Below are positions 1 through 9,781 of a stretch of DNA of 64,000 nt, one piece after another. The translations under genes were made by a program, and so were the position numbers. Source of the DNA: Eleusine coracana subsp. coracana (lineage: Eukaryota; Streptophyta; Magnoliopsida; Poales; Poaceae); contig CM064417.1 of the NCBI GenBank assembly GCA_032690845.1, positions 10,880,501-10,944,500 on the forward strand. The letters run 5' to 3'. Position 1 is the stretch's first letter. Each line of letters starts with the position of its first letter. Under the pieces are notes generated by a model. That model was given only the letters and a program-made list of their open reading frames with translations. It searched no databases and was not told the origin of the DNA.

Positions 1-109
1 TTTGTAAGTGATGGTGCAGTAGTTTTTTTTTCCTTTTTGTGCAACCTACATTACATAGTCTCACTTAACCAGTGCATTGTTCATGCTATCTTTTTTTCTT
101 TACTTTTAG

Positions 110-368
110 AAGGTGCACTCTTTCATACTTTTTGGAAGCAGCAGAGCATTACCTTTTTTACTTTAGCAGTATGTGCTTTTGCAATGACGGCAGTCCATTA
201 TATGCTAAGATTTCAACGTGTCTGACATCACATCACACATTCGCACCAATATCCTTTGATGTGGATGAGGAACATGATGGCGACAAGGACGAAGAAGACG
301 ACTATGATGAGGAAGAAGACAGCTACTACGATGAGCATGAAGAAGACAACGGTGACGAGATCCCCTAA
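110..368 (+). CDS. Possible last exon of an unidentified gene (5' part outside window)
   Basis: A perfect donor-like GTAAGTG starts at base 4, and a pyrimidine tract ending in TTTTAG at 99-109 looks like an acceptor. From 111 one frame stays open to a TAA at 366-368. The last 35 or so residues are almost all Asp and Glu with some Tyr and His, an acidic tail such as occurs at the end of nuclear or chaperone proteins. The upstream part of the exon is hydrophobic and Cys-rich (FLEAAEHYLFYF). I do not recognise the family. The gene would begin before the window. Only one exon is visible, so it could also be a pseudogene remnant. Confidence 0.3.
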
Positions 369-993
369 TAGGCTTGACTGCATATATTGTGCTAGATTAG
401 GTGGTAGATTTGGTATTATGACAATAGATTGATTCAGGTGTGGTGTTATAAATTGTTGTAGATAATTCGTGTCGACTGATTTGAAGGTGTTTCGTGTAAG
501 GAATATGAAAGACAATAGGAAGTTGGGTACTAGTATTGCAACTTTGAACACTTCGAAATTTTAGCGATGGGACTATGTACGGAGCGCCCATGGCGACATA
601 TATATGTGTGTGACCAATTGATCTATTTCCATTCTTGTATTCCACACATCAAGTGGCGAAGTCTAGAGTGCTATGCTTCTGATAAACTCTGAATTGATGG
701 TTAACTCAGCGTACCTCCTATGGCTGGATGACGCAACTCCGCACCGGCGTGTTCGGGCTGGCGTCGTCCCAGTGATCGACTAGTCTGCCAGATCACTCCT
801 AGTAGTTCCGTGTCTTACTTGTTACATGGTCCAGATCATCGTGTCGACCTCAGCTGCACACCGTCGAACAGTATATGCTTCATCATCGTCAGTGCGTCCT
901 CCATCGCTGGACAATTGCTGCTAACATAACATCTTGCCTAGTTGATTACATGGGAATAAGGACAGCAGGTTGACCACGGCGTATATATAGGGG
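369..993. other. Intergenic, no feature recognised
   Basis: Mixed-composition sequence without a sustained reading frame, terminal repeats or RNA signature. If the exon before it is real, the first few hundred bases would be its 3' UTR. Confidence 0.5.
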
Positions 994-1840
994 TCAATTC
1001 CATAGGTGCCATTGTAATTTTTATTTATCCTAAGTTCACCATCACAAAAGCACTTATCTCATAGGTGTCATTATGTTGCAAAATTAATCTCTTTGGTGCA
1101 ATCCACGTCATCAAACTGCTAATTCTTTTTCAAAAATTACTAATATGCCCTCGTCCTCTTAATTATGATTATTAAACTAAGAAAAGCAGAGCAGCAGCGG
1201 GCGGTTGACGCAGAGTGGCGACAGGGCACGCTGCGCGGGGGAGCTCGGCCGGTTGCGCTTGGACGGCACAGGGCGGTGCGTGAGCAGCCACGCGGGGCGG
1301 CGCGTGGTCGCAGCACGGCTCGATGCGGAGGCGGAGTCGGGCATCTGCGACGCGTGTGCAGATGACATGGCGCAGGGGAGCTCGACCCCGGAGACGGCAT
1401 AGGCGGACGGGCGCGACGCAGGGGAGCTCAACCCGGAGATGGCGCGGGCGGACGGGCGCAAAGCAGGGGAGCTTGGCTAGGAGGCGCAACGCGTGGGAGC
1501 TCGGCCTGACAGTGGCGCTTGGGCGGCTGCGCTCGGGCGGCACGGGGGAGCTCCCTGGAATCCGTAACCCCCCTTCCCATAAAATAGTTCTCGAACCCTA
1601 ACTCAGTCGTCACCAACCAAAAAGGCGCAGCGCGGGGGAGCTTGGCCCGGAGGCGGTGCTTGGGTGGCGCAAGGGAGATCAGCGTGGCGGCCATTGGCTG
1701 AGCTCACCATATGGCTAGAGGAGGAAGAAAGGAAGGGGCATTTTAGTCTTTTTTCTATGTCCGATGGCGTATTCGGGAAAGAAAATTACAATCTAATGAT
1801 ATCAAATAGTCACTTTGCGTTGGCATATTTGAGATTAGAT
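994..1840 (+). repeat. GC-cored repeat family, copy A
   Basis: AT-rich flanks of about 100-190 bp surround a core of over 500 bp that is extremely GC-rich and internally repetitive (GGGGAGCTCGGCC-like phrases). The left flank (phrases such as TAGGTGCCATTGTAA and ACTGCTAA) and the right flank (TTTAGTCTTTT, ATATTTGAGATTAG) both match the same parts of copy B at 6969-7793. Shared ends with different cores mark these as two members of one non-coding, probably mobile family. Open frames in the core are a result of its composition. The exact ends are uncertain because copy A is diverged. Confidence 0.55.
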
Positions 1841-2165
1841 TATTTTATAATAATAATATAATATACATAAGATTATCATCTCTATATAGATTTGTGCCGC
1901 ATGGACGCCTATGCCAATCAACACCTGGTACCCACGCTCGGCTCTCAGCAACGCTCAGGACCGGTTCTCGCGGTTAGAGTTCCTTGGCTCCAGACGAGCA
2001 GAGGGGTGAGCATTAAGAGCATCTCTAAAAGCTCCCCAAAAATCTTTTTTTAAGAGCAACCAAAAAAATAATAGGATCAAATTTTCCCTCCTCCTCCAAT
2101 AATTCTCCTAAAAATAGACTAAAAGTCATTTTGATTTAGGCCTGATCGAGCACGGTGCTGGGGCG

Positions 2166-2613
2166 AGAGACCGTGTCGTGAGCACGATCAGCAGCCTGAG
2201 AAACAAGACGGCAGACGGCCCTCTGTTCTTCAAACCGCTGGAGTTCGCCGCGGATGGGATGTACGCGGCACAGATCACCGAGTCCGTCTCGCGGATGGAC
2301 GTGGAGCACGTCATGCTGGTGGCCTCCATGACGCTGTCCTGTGTCTTCATCGGCCTGTAGCTGCGCCACGTTCGGAAGCACCCCGAGGTGCTACCCGTTA
2401 TGTCAGTCACCATGCTTGTCGTCCTGGCCATGGGCTACGCGGTCCCGCTCCTGCTCAACCTCGAGGCCATGTTCGTGGACGGGAAAGACAGCCCCAACAA
2501 TAACAAGCGCTTCGTCCAGTTGACCAGCGTTGGGATGCTAGAGCTGAACGAGGTCGTGATGAGGGTCAGCTCCATGCTGGCCTTCGTGCTGCAGCTGCGC
2601 CTCCTCCAGCGGA
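2166..2613 (+). pseudogene. DUF2921 membrane-protein gene fragment
   Basis: About 149 codons in one frame match the C-terminal membrane region of plant DUF2921 proteins (a land-plant family of unknown function): GPLFFKPLEF, then ESVSRMDVEH, a hydrophobic segment, LRHVRKHPEVLPVMS, a second hydrophobic segment (MLVVLAMGYAVPLLLNLEAMF), and ELNEVVMRVSSMLAFVLQLRLLQ-like sequence. A TAG at 2358-2360 interrupts the frame at the position where a Gln codon (CAG) would be a single transition away. There is no start, no N-terminal extracellular region and no natural stop. It lies inside the TIR element and points toward the NCED fragment, so it is a captured piece and not a gene in place. Confidence 0.8.
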
Positions 2614-2671
2614 GGACGACTCGAACGCGTCCAGCGCCGCTGCCGTCGCGGGTTACGCGGTCCTGCTCGGG

Positions 2672-2763
2672 CCCGGCGGTGTGCGCGAAGTGCGGGTTCG
2701 CGCCGTTGCGGGCGTACAGGCCGTTGATGAAGGGCGGGATGCGGCCGCGCACCGGGAGGGAGT

Positions 2764-2799
<36 letters not shown>

Positions 2800-3112
2800 A
2801 AGTTGCCGCTGATCTGGACGGTGGGGTCGGCGGTCTTGGGGAGCACGTGTGGCTTCTCGAGGAGGTTGGTCGACTCGAACGCGTCCAGCGCCGCCGCCGT
2901 CGCTGAACATGTTCAGCTTGTCGGTGCTGTCGCCAAGCTGTTTGGTGGTCTCTTCACCATGGGAAGGGGATTGGTGCTTCCGGTTGTTGTTGCGGGAAGG
3001 GGCGGGGGGGGGGGGGGGGGGGGGAGCAGCAATGGGGGCGACGGGCTTCGACGAGATGTACGCCGGTGGGCGGGACGACGTGGTTGGCGCAGCGAGGACC
3101 GAGTTTGCGGCC
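2672..3112 (-). pseudogene. 9-cis-epoxycarotenoid dioxygenase (NCED) N-terminal fragment
   Basis: On the minus strand the translated pieces follow the order of plant NCED, the plastid enzyme that cleaves 9-cis-epoxycarotenoids in abscisic acid synthesis: a Ser/Pro/Ala-rich transit-like stretch, KQLG and LNMFS, then ALDAFES, LLEKPHVLPKTADP, TVQISGNF, and finally RIPPFINGLYARNGANPHF. The homology stops just after HTAG, before the FDGDGMVH region and all the iron-binding histidines. The pieces are not in one frame: there is a shift between LNMFS and ALDAFES, and long G homopolymers replace parts of the coding sequence. It is therefore a broken, captured 5' exon fragment. Confidence 0.75.
2767..2797. 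repeat. Poly-G run (31 G)
   Basis: An uninterrupted run of G within the NCED fragment. A second run of 21 G is at 3004-3024. Each sits where the coding strand would read a proline tract. Expansion after capture, or a sequencing/assembly error in a homopolymer, are both possible. Confidence 0.9.
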
Positions 3113-3454
3113 GCCGCGGCAGTTGGAAGACGACCTTGAGCTGCATGTCGGCGGCGTTGACGATGAGCATCTCCGAGGTGCTGTTGACCTCGTCGCACAT
3201 GAAGGAATACCCATCATTCGGGGAGCTTGCTGGTGGCCGTCATGGCCCAGCCGCTCGCGCACTAGGCTTAGCAGAGAATAGAGCGAGAGGCGGGAGTAGG
3301 ATTGGGGAGCCCGATTTATTTCCTAGTTTTATCTATAATTGAGGTGGATTTAGGGAGGGAATAAAAATAGGAAGGTGTTTAGGGGAGTTGTTAGAAAATA
3401 AAATCTCAATAATTTAATTTAGGAATACTTATTGGGGAGCTCTTGGAGATGTTA

Positions 3455-4024
3455 CATGTCCCAGAAAACAATGATTTGAACTCTTTAAGATCAGCAATGG
3501 CTGTCTCTCGACGCTGGCGTCATCGAGCTTGAACTCCGTGTGCCCGAGTTCATGAACAGATCGTCTTGTACATGCGCCATGCGCTGCGATCTGACTAGAA
3601 AGAAGTTGGAGCATTCTGCTCGTCTTCTCGCGGCGGACAGTGAAAACGGAGACTACGGGCAGCACAGGGATCACCGGACCAGCCTCGCCATCCAAGAGAC
3701 AACGACGATGCGGTTGCTGCCCTTGAATGGGTCCTCACCCCATATCGAAACGTGTTATGTTGCACATATGGATGGAACATGGAAGACGAAGGAGTTGCGG
3801 AGCAGTGCATGGAACGAAGGAGTCGCACGATTGGATTATCGCGTCGCGCGATGGGTTGCACGTTTAACCTCTCCCAACGAAGAAACGCGGCGGGTGTCAA
3901 AGAAAAAGAACCGCAGCACCCAAGATGGAAACCGCTGACGAGCTGGCCAGCCCACGAAGACGAGCTGCCGCGCTGCCTCCATCCTCCTGCTGCCCCCAGC
4001 GATGAGCTGTCTCTACCTTAGGGC
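3455..4024. other. No feature recognised
   Basis: Moderately GC-rich DNA between the TIR element and the next LINE. Short frames exist on both strands, but none resembles a known family or has splice signals that I could support. Confidence 0.4.
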
Positions 4025-4036
4025 AACTTCAGCGGA

Positions 4037-4612
4037 CGTAACCATCTCTTTTTCGAGTGCGTAGTTGCTCAGAATCTCTGGGAAGAGGCTTTAGAGATCC
4101 TAGGAGTTTCAGTGCTGCCAAACTTTGTAGGAATAGCCTCGAAGTGGTTATGTGGTCAAAAGTTTCTAGTCTTTAATATGTTTACATCAGCTGTGATGTG
4201 GGCATTATGGAAAGTAAGAAATTTTCTGTGTTTCGAGGAAGGTGCCTGGAGAAATGTAGTGCAGGTCTGGAACAGAGTGCTTCCTATGTTCAGAAACTGG
4301 AGTGTGTTGTGCCCCTTGAAACACTTCCAGGAATACAGCTCAATCTTGGAGAAGTTGACGACGCTTTGTTCCCGCCCAGGGAGGCTGAAGTTCTGAAGGA
4401 CGGCGAGCGGGTGATCGCCCAGCCAAGTTGAAGACAGTGATGAAGGGTCACGGCAATGGAGAGCCAGGCGAGTTAACGGATCGCTTAGTTGGTGTTCCTA
4501 AGTGTGTGAGGTGGCTCTTGATTTTCCCGGGGGTGCCCGGCGTTGTGGTTAAACGGTTTTGCCGATACTTTTTAAGTAAGGCTGGGGCTTTGTCCTTTAA
4601 ACTCTAAAAAAA
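4037..4612 (+). mobile_element. 5'-truncated LINE (L1-type), C-terminal end
   Basis: The segment opens directly in the zinc-finger-like C-terminal part of a plant LINE reverse transcriptase (HLFFECVVAQNLWEE, then MWALWKVRNFLCFE) and runs through a short 3' UTR to an A-run at 4606-4614. It is flanked by a perfect 12-bp direct repeat AACTTCAGCGGA at 4025-4036 and 4613-4624, the target duplication expected from target-primed reverse transcription. The RT, endonuclease and ORF1 are absent, so this is a dead 5'-truncated copy. Confidence 0.85.
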
Positions 4613-4624
4613 AACTTCAGCGGA

Positions 4625-5866
4625 GGTTCCCATCTAGACCCTCATCTCAAATTTTGTATGTTAAAGTAAAAAAATTTGCTTCAGTAGAACTCTTATTTGG
4701 ACATGTAAAATACATGTTGTCCCCTCCCAGCGCAAAGTTTTAGAGCCCTCAACCCCCCTACAAAACTACTGGTCATGGTGAAGCCTGCAATTTTTTCCTC
4801 TTTTCCTTTTTTTTCTTTTTTTCTTTTCCTTCCCGATCTCTCATCCAACTCCGCCGCCCCTCTCCCTCGCCTATTGTCCCTTGCGCCTCCCCTCCCCTAG
4901 TTTCTTCTCTCTGACGATCAGCCGCAGCCTGCCATTCGTCAACGAGTCCCCCCCCCCACCCCACCTCGTCGTCGCGTCTTCCCTCCGCCCCACCTTCCCT
5001 CTAGCGCCTCGCCCCACCTCAACCTTGCCGCTGCACGAGCACCTCGTCACCGTCGACAGCGGCGTCGCGGAGCCTCCATAGCACCAAGGAGCCGATGCAC
5101 CACCTCCGGCTCGCCGCTCCGCCACCTCCTCTTCCCCGCGTTGCCTCCTCTCCGCCGCCAGATCTTACAGATGGAGAAGTGGGCGGTTTTGGATCCAAAG
5201 CTCCCCGGTGTTGGCGGCGGGCAGCCTCACCGGTCGTCGACGTCCAAGATTCCGTGACGGGCAGCCTCCCCACGAGGGCGGGAGTGCGGGCAGGCGCCAG
5301 AGGTTGGGTGGGGCACGGCGCTAGACCTCGGGGCGATTGGGGCGAAACAAAGAAGAAGATAAAAACCGATTCAGTGAATGACAGACTGGGTCCACTCGTG
5401 AGGGGGAAAATAGAGGCTATGCTGAAATTGGCACTGGAGTTTGAAGCCTTTTTTGGAGACCCGCATTTTACACGCCGGACTACAAATGAGATTTGTGGCT
5501 TATTTTTGAAGACCGGGCTGGAGATCCTCTAACAGGTTACCACCTCGTCGACGTCCGGCCCAAGGACGGCAACGCCAACCAGCCAGCTCCAACCCCGTCC
5601 CGGACGACTATGCCGCGCAGCAAGAGCTCCGGAGCCTGCTGCCTCCATGCTCGGTCTGCCGGCCTCGTGCCCGGGGGCAGCATCCGGCCTGCTCGATTTC
5701 AATGGCCGCAGGCCAGGCTACCTTGCTCGGCTCAGAAACGGGTGCGTGGAAGTGGAACCGTATACGAGATAGAGACGAACGGGCTAGGGCACTAGGCCCA
5801 AAATAAATAAACAGGAACAGGCAACGAGAGAGAGAGGAGGAGAGTCCTGTGGAAGTGTGGATTGAG
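4625..5866. other. GC-rich stretch, possible TIR element remnant, then promoter/leader of the next gene
   Basis: 4625-4780 is AT-rich. 4790-5400 is CT-rich then GC-rich with frames open on several strands because of composition. The ends near 4021 and near 5540 show weak inverted similarity, so the LINE may have landed inside an older transposon, but I cannot define its termini. The last 300 bases before 5867 are GC-rich and fit a promoter and 5' UTR for the following gene. Confidence 0.35.
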
Positions 5867-8243
5867 ATGGCGGCGATGCGATCTGCTTTGGTGATGCTTG
5901 GCCGCCGTACCTGTAGTTCATCACGGTCCATGGTCAGAGGAAGAGGTCTGGAGGTCAACCGAGTTTTCCGCACCACGGCGCCATCGCTGCCGTTGCTCCC
6001 TTCCGCACGAAACCTTGAGGTGATGCGTTTTCGACTTTCCTTTGAGACTTTGACTTTTCCTATATGAAACTTGAAACTAACCCTAATCAGTAACACTGAA
6101 TTTATTGCGTTTATAGGTGTTACACTCCGGTTTTACAACTCATAATGTGATAATGTAATGTATTTGTTAGTTACAAATGAAGTCTGATTCTTGAATCGAA
6201 CATTGTGTTGGAGCATGCTTATCCTATGTTTTCATCCCCCTCCATTTTTTCTTTGTTGATCCTATGTTTCAGCCCCCTCCATGGATACAGCCTGTAAATG
6301 CCCAACATGCATCATCTAATTAACCTCACAGCGCAGAAAAATGGCTCACCGCAACACTATCATTTGATCGTTTCTTTATTTTACTTTTCACGCCCATAGC
6401 CTCTGTGTTGTGTACAGATTCATGTATATAATTTATTCTTTATTTATGTTTGCTATGTGATGGCTGTGGTGTAGCATTGCCTCTTTGGTGAGTTATTCAG
6501 CTGCTTTGTGATTATGCCTTGATATGATGGCACAGAATTCCCTTACACATTCTAAATATATGAGTGCAATGTGTGGGAGAAAATAAATAGTATGGTAAAG
6601 GTAAAACATGTATAGGGGGATTGTTCTGTTCCTCATTGGACAACGATCTACCTACATACTACATTTTCTTCCTTCTGGACTGGGTTCCTGCAAGTTGTGC
6701 TTTGATGAAGTTTCTTGTAGGCGCATCCCTAAACACTGTGGTCTGTTCATGGTTTATCTGCACATCTTTCTGACAAATCCAACAATATGCATGAGATTGT
6801 ATATATGGCGCTAATCAAAGTGTATGTTGCAGTTGCAGGGGTTGCACCGTTTCTCAACCGGCGGTATGGAGTGCGCTGATCAAAACAAGCCGCTTTTGAT
6901 GAAACAAAAAACTGAGAATGTTCTTCGCTTGTGGTGGCAAAGGTGAGTGCAAAAGAAAAGGTGCAGCATTAGTCCAATTTGCAATAGCACTAAAGGGATT
7001 ATAATTTTGTATATGCCATTGTAAATTTCATCAATCCTGAATCCGCCATCGCAAAAGCACCTATCCTATACATGCCATTCTGTTATAAAATTTATGCCGT
7101 TTGTGTCATTCATCTCATTAAACTGCTAACTTTTTTAGAAATAACTAATCTACCCTTGGCCTGTAATTATAGTCACTAAATTAATTAACCTCGGTAGCAG
7201 CCTTGGGCGAGAGCGCGCCGCGGCGGCCAGGGCGGCGAGCGCGGCAGCGGCCGGGTCTGCACGGTGGCGGCCGAGGAGGTGAGCTTGCGGCGGCAGTCGG
7301 CCGAGCGCACACGGCGGCGGCCAGGGCGACGAGCGCGCGTCAGCGGTTGGGTCTGCACGGTGGCAGCCAGGGAGGCAAGCTCGCGGCGGCAGTTGGCCGA
7401 GCGCACGCGATGGCAGCCAGGGAGGCGAGCGCGCAACGACGGTTGGCGAGGCGAGCGCGTGGCGGCAGCGGTCAGGGAGACGAGCTCGGGTGAGGCGGCC
7501 TGAGCTCAGAGGTGGCGGCTAGAGCTCGGACGCGGCTATCGAGGCGGCGAGCTCGGGGTGCGGCGGTCCGGGCGGCGACCTCGGGCTGGAGCAAGAGATA
7601 GGCAGCCATGGCAGAGAGAAGAGAGGAGGAAGGAAGAAGATGGCATGCGCATTTTTGTCTTTTATCATGATTGACCAGTCAACAATGGCATATAAGAGAT
7701 AAAAATTACATTTGAATGGTATATATGGGATATATAATTTTGCGATGATATATTTGAGATTAGTTTAATTTGCAATTGTACTAAAGGGATTATCCCTTTC
7801 ACATATGGGGAATGATTTTAATTTCAGTTTCTTCTTACATGCAATAAAACTTGCGGTGATGTATATTGGGCATGAAAATTGACTTATAGTCAAACAATTT
7901 CAGTTATGCCACTACCAATCAAATTGTGAGAGGCTGTTAACTTAGTGAAAGAGAAATCAAGATGTGCGATAGTAATCATCATTTTTGGTTGGCAATGTTA
8001 TTCAGTTGTTATCATGGGAATGTTCAGTATCTTATATCACAATATTTTTTGGTACTTGAGTATATTAATGTTTTACGTCAACACGCAGTATTCTAACAAG
8101 TGTCTTTTCATTTTGATAGGTCTAGTGATCATGTGAAGAATTATCAATCCCCAAGCTCAATCCGCATGTTTGGTACAATTATTGCTCTGGCATGGTTATA
8201 TTATCTGGGGTTGATGTATCGGTCCAGCCACCGAAAATGCTAA
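5867..8243 (+). CDS. Small predicted mitochondrial membrane protein, three exons, unknown function
   Basis: Exons 5867-6019, 6833-6942 and 8120-8243 join to 129 codons (128 residues plus TAA), with GT-AG introns (donors GAG/GTGATG and AAG/GTGAGT; acceptors TTGCAG and TGATAG). Frame is kept across both junctions. The first 50 residues are rich in Arg, Ser, Leu and Ala without acidic residues until Glu29, typical of a mitochondrial presequence. Exon 2 carries LHRFSTGG, a plausible presequence cleavage region. Exon 3 ends with one hydrophobic segment (FGTIIALAWLYYLGLMY) and a short basic tail. I do not recognise the family. Intron 2 contains the GC-cored repeat at 6969-7793. The exon 2 acceptor is doubled (TTGCAGTTGCAG), so two isoforms differing by two residues are possible. 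Confidence 0.6.
6969..7793 (+). repeat. GC-cored repeat family, copy B (inside intron 2)
   Basis: Same layout as copy A at 994-1840: AT-rich left flank (TATATGCCATTGTAAATTTC, ACTGCTAAC), a core of repeated GGCGGC/GGCGAGC phrases, and an AT-rich right flank. Complementing the right flank gives phrases similar to the left flank (GCCATT, CATCGCAAAA, ATATACCATTC), so the ends are long, degenerate inverted repeats. In addition, a 34-bp phrase at 6969-7002 recurs in direct orientation at 7760-7793 with four differences (it contains CACTAAAGGGATTAT / TACTAAAGGGATTAT). This suggests two nested or abutting copies of the family. Confidence 0.6.
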
Positions 8244-9380
8244 AGCTACGCAATAGATACATAATTCCCACGTGCTGACTAGGATCAATCCTAGTCAGAG
8301 CACGACGTGGCAGGGTCCACCATTAAAACATGGAAACAACACAGCACGACGTGGCAGAGTCCTCCGTTATTAAACATGGGATCAATTACCAAATCACGGA
8401 GAGCCTTTCGCCAAAGGGAAACGAAGTCATGGAGATCTTATCTCTGTTACATCGAAGCAACACGGTGAATCTGGTGAGTTCGAAGGTAGAAGCAAAGCAG
8501 AAGTTAGCAGGTTTTATGGTGTCGGCGTTACGTGCCGGCACAGTTTATACGGTTTTGTTTCCTCATATAACACGTCACGTGTGGTGAGGCATATAGTAGC
8601 GCCTTGCAACTGGACGTGCTTTTATGCACCAATGGCGATGCAATGCGAGGCGCAGGTCACTTGGCTACTGAATAATCAACGTGCCTCTAGAATGAACAAG
8701 ATGATGATACTTAGTAATTGATTTGGTCCTTCTCGTTGTTAAAACAAGCCGTTGCTCCTTGCTTGTGTAATTCGCCAGCCACGTTAACGTTCTGTGGGTC
8801 CTATCCTTATCAGCACGTAAGAATTTCGTAGGCTGTTACGTAACTGTAGCATTACTCGTCCAGCCACCTCCACTCTATTAATTGCAGCCATAAAACAAGA
8901 GTCAGTCCATTGCACTCTCATGTGAAGAAGAGGAGTGTATTCTGTAGGCTGCCACCCAGTCATCCTTGGCACCTCTACTGCCGTCGACATTAGGCAGAGC
9001 AGATCAGCTTGTGCACTTTGTTGAGGATAGGACACAAACTGATAAAGAATGAAACCTCGAGCTACAAGCGGGGCATGAATGTGTTATATGTATTCAAGGA
9101 TCTGTATATATTATGTTTAAGTAATTGACGCACATCTATAATATTTATGATTGGTTGTGGTATTTATATATTTTGTGCTTGTTGAGGGCTTAACTCTTTT
9201 GACCAGTAAATTTTGATGGGAAAGTGAATATTTGTCTTACCATTTGAATCAGTTACATAGTTTGAGCTTGAAGCCTCACTTACCACGAGGCATCAGTTTG
9301 AGTTCGAGATTGAAAACTCAAGTTAACAATTTTTGGATAAATGGGTCCTATCAAAAGTTGTGACTCGCATCAAAATATTA
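8244..9380. other. 3' UTR and intergenic DNA
   Basis: Begins with the probable 3' UTR of the small mitochondrial-protein gene. Apart from the palindrome and tandem repeat at 8276-8386, I see no coding or mobile-element signature. Confidence 0.4.
8276..8386. repeat. Perfect palindrome followed by a 44-bp tandem repeat with ACGTGGC cores
   Basis: 8276-8297 is a perfect inverted repeat with 10-base arms (TGACTAGGAT) and a two-base centre; it extends imperfectly outward to CACGTG-like ends. Directly after it, AGCACGACGTGGCAG occurs at 8299-8313 and 8343-8357, opening two units of a 44-bp direct repeat that also share GTCC(A/T)CC and ACATGG. ACGTGGC is the core of plant bZIP-bound ACGT elements, but its role here, if any, is unknown. 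Confidence 0.6.
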
Positions 9381-9421
9381 ATGACTTGTTAGATTACCAA
9401 TACTATTTATTATCAAGACTA

Positions 9422-9781
9422 CAATCTATCATAATTTTTAGATGCTCTATAATTATATTGTCTCCATTATATTTTATTGTTACTTTGGAGTCTAGTACAA
9501 AAATTACAAAGAAGTATAAAAGATAGATGTACATGAAACAAGGAGGAAAGAGATAGAGATGTATTAGTAAGAGAGAAAGATGCTATTAAGTTACCAATAT
9601 TATTCATCATCAAGTCTGCAATCTATCATAATTTTTAGATGCTCTATAATTATACTCTCTCCATTATATTTTAGTTGTTACTTTGGAATCTAGCATAGAA
9701 ATTACGAAGAAGTATAAAAGATAGATGCACAGGAAACGAGTAGGAAAGAGATAGAGATGTATTGGTAAGAGAGAAAGATGC
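9422..9781. repeat. 197-bp direct duplication including a Stowaway MITE
   Basis: Two copies of one segment, offset by 197 bp (CAATCTATCATAATTTTTAG at 9422 and 9619). Each starts with unique DNA and runs into Stowaway sequence. The first copy stops at GAGAGAAAGATGC, before the MITE's right end; the second continues to the complete right end at 9854. Confidence 0.75.

Larger units (their letters stand above)
2016..3451. mobile_element. TIR element carrying two captured gene fragments (Pack-type)
   Basis: The segment is bounded by inverted repeats: 2020-2038 reads CATCTCTAAAAGCTCCCCA, and the complement of 3433-3451 matches it at 17 of 19 positions. AT-rich subterminal DNA follows each end. TTA stands just outside at 2013-2015 and at 3452-3454, fitting a 3-bp TTA duplication of the PIF/Harbinger type; but the outermost bases do not pair, so the superfamily is not certain. 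No transposase is present. Inside lie part of a DUF2921 gene (+) and part of an NCED gene (-). Both are fragments without introns or complete ends, the hallmark of gene capture by a non-autonomous transposon. Confidence 0.6.

Noticed and set aside
1140..1700. Overlapping frames of 65-123 codons on both strands
   Set aside because: Arg/Ala/Pro-rich translations in several frames at once are what a GC-rich repeat core gives by chance.
7185..7503. Frames in the GC core inside intron 2
   Set aside because: Same reason; the core consists of short GGCGGC/GGCGAG repeats within a repeat element.
8276..8297. microRNA precursor
   Set aside because: The palindrome has a two-base centre and short arms, so it cannot form a usual plant precursor hairpin.
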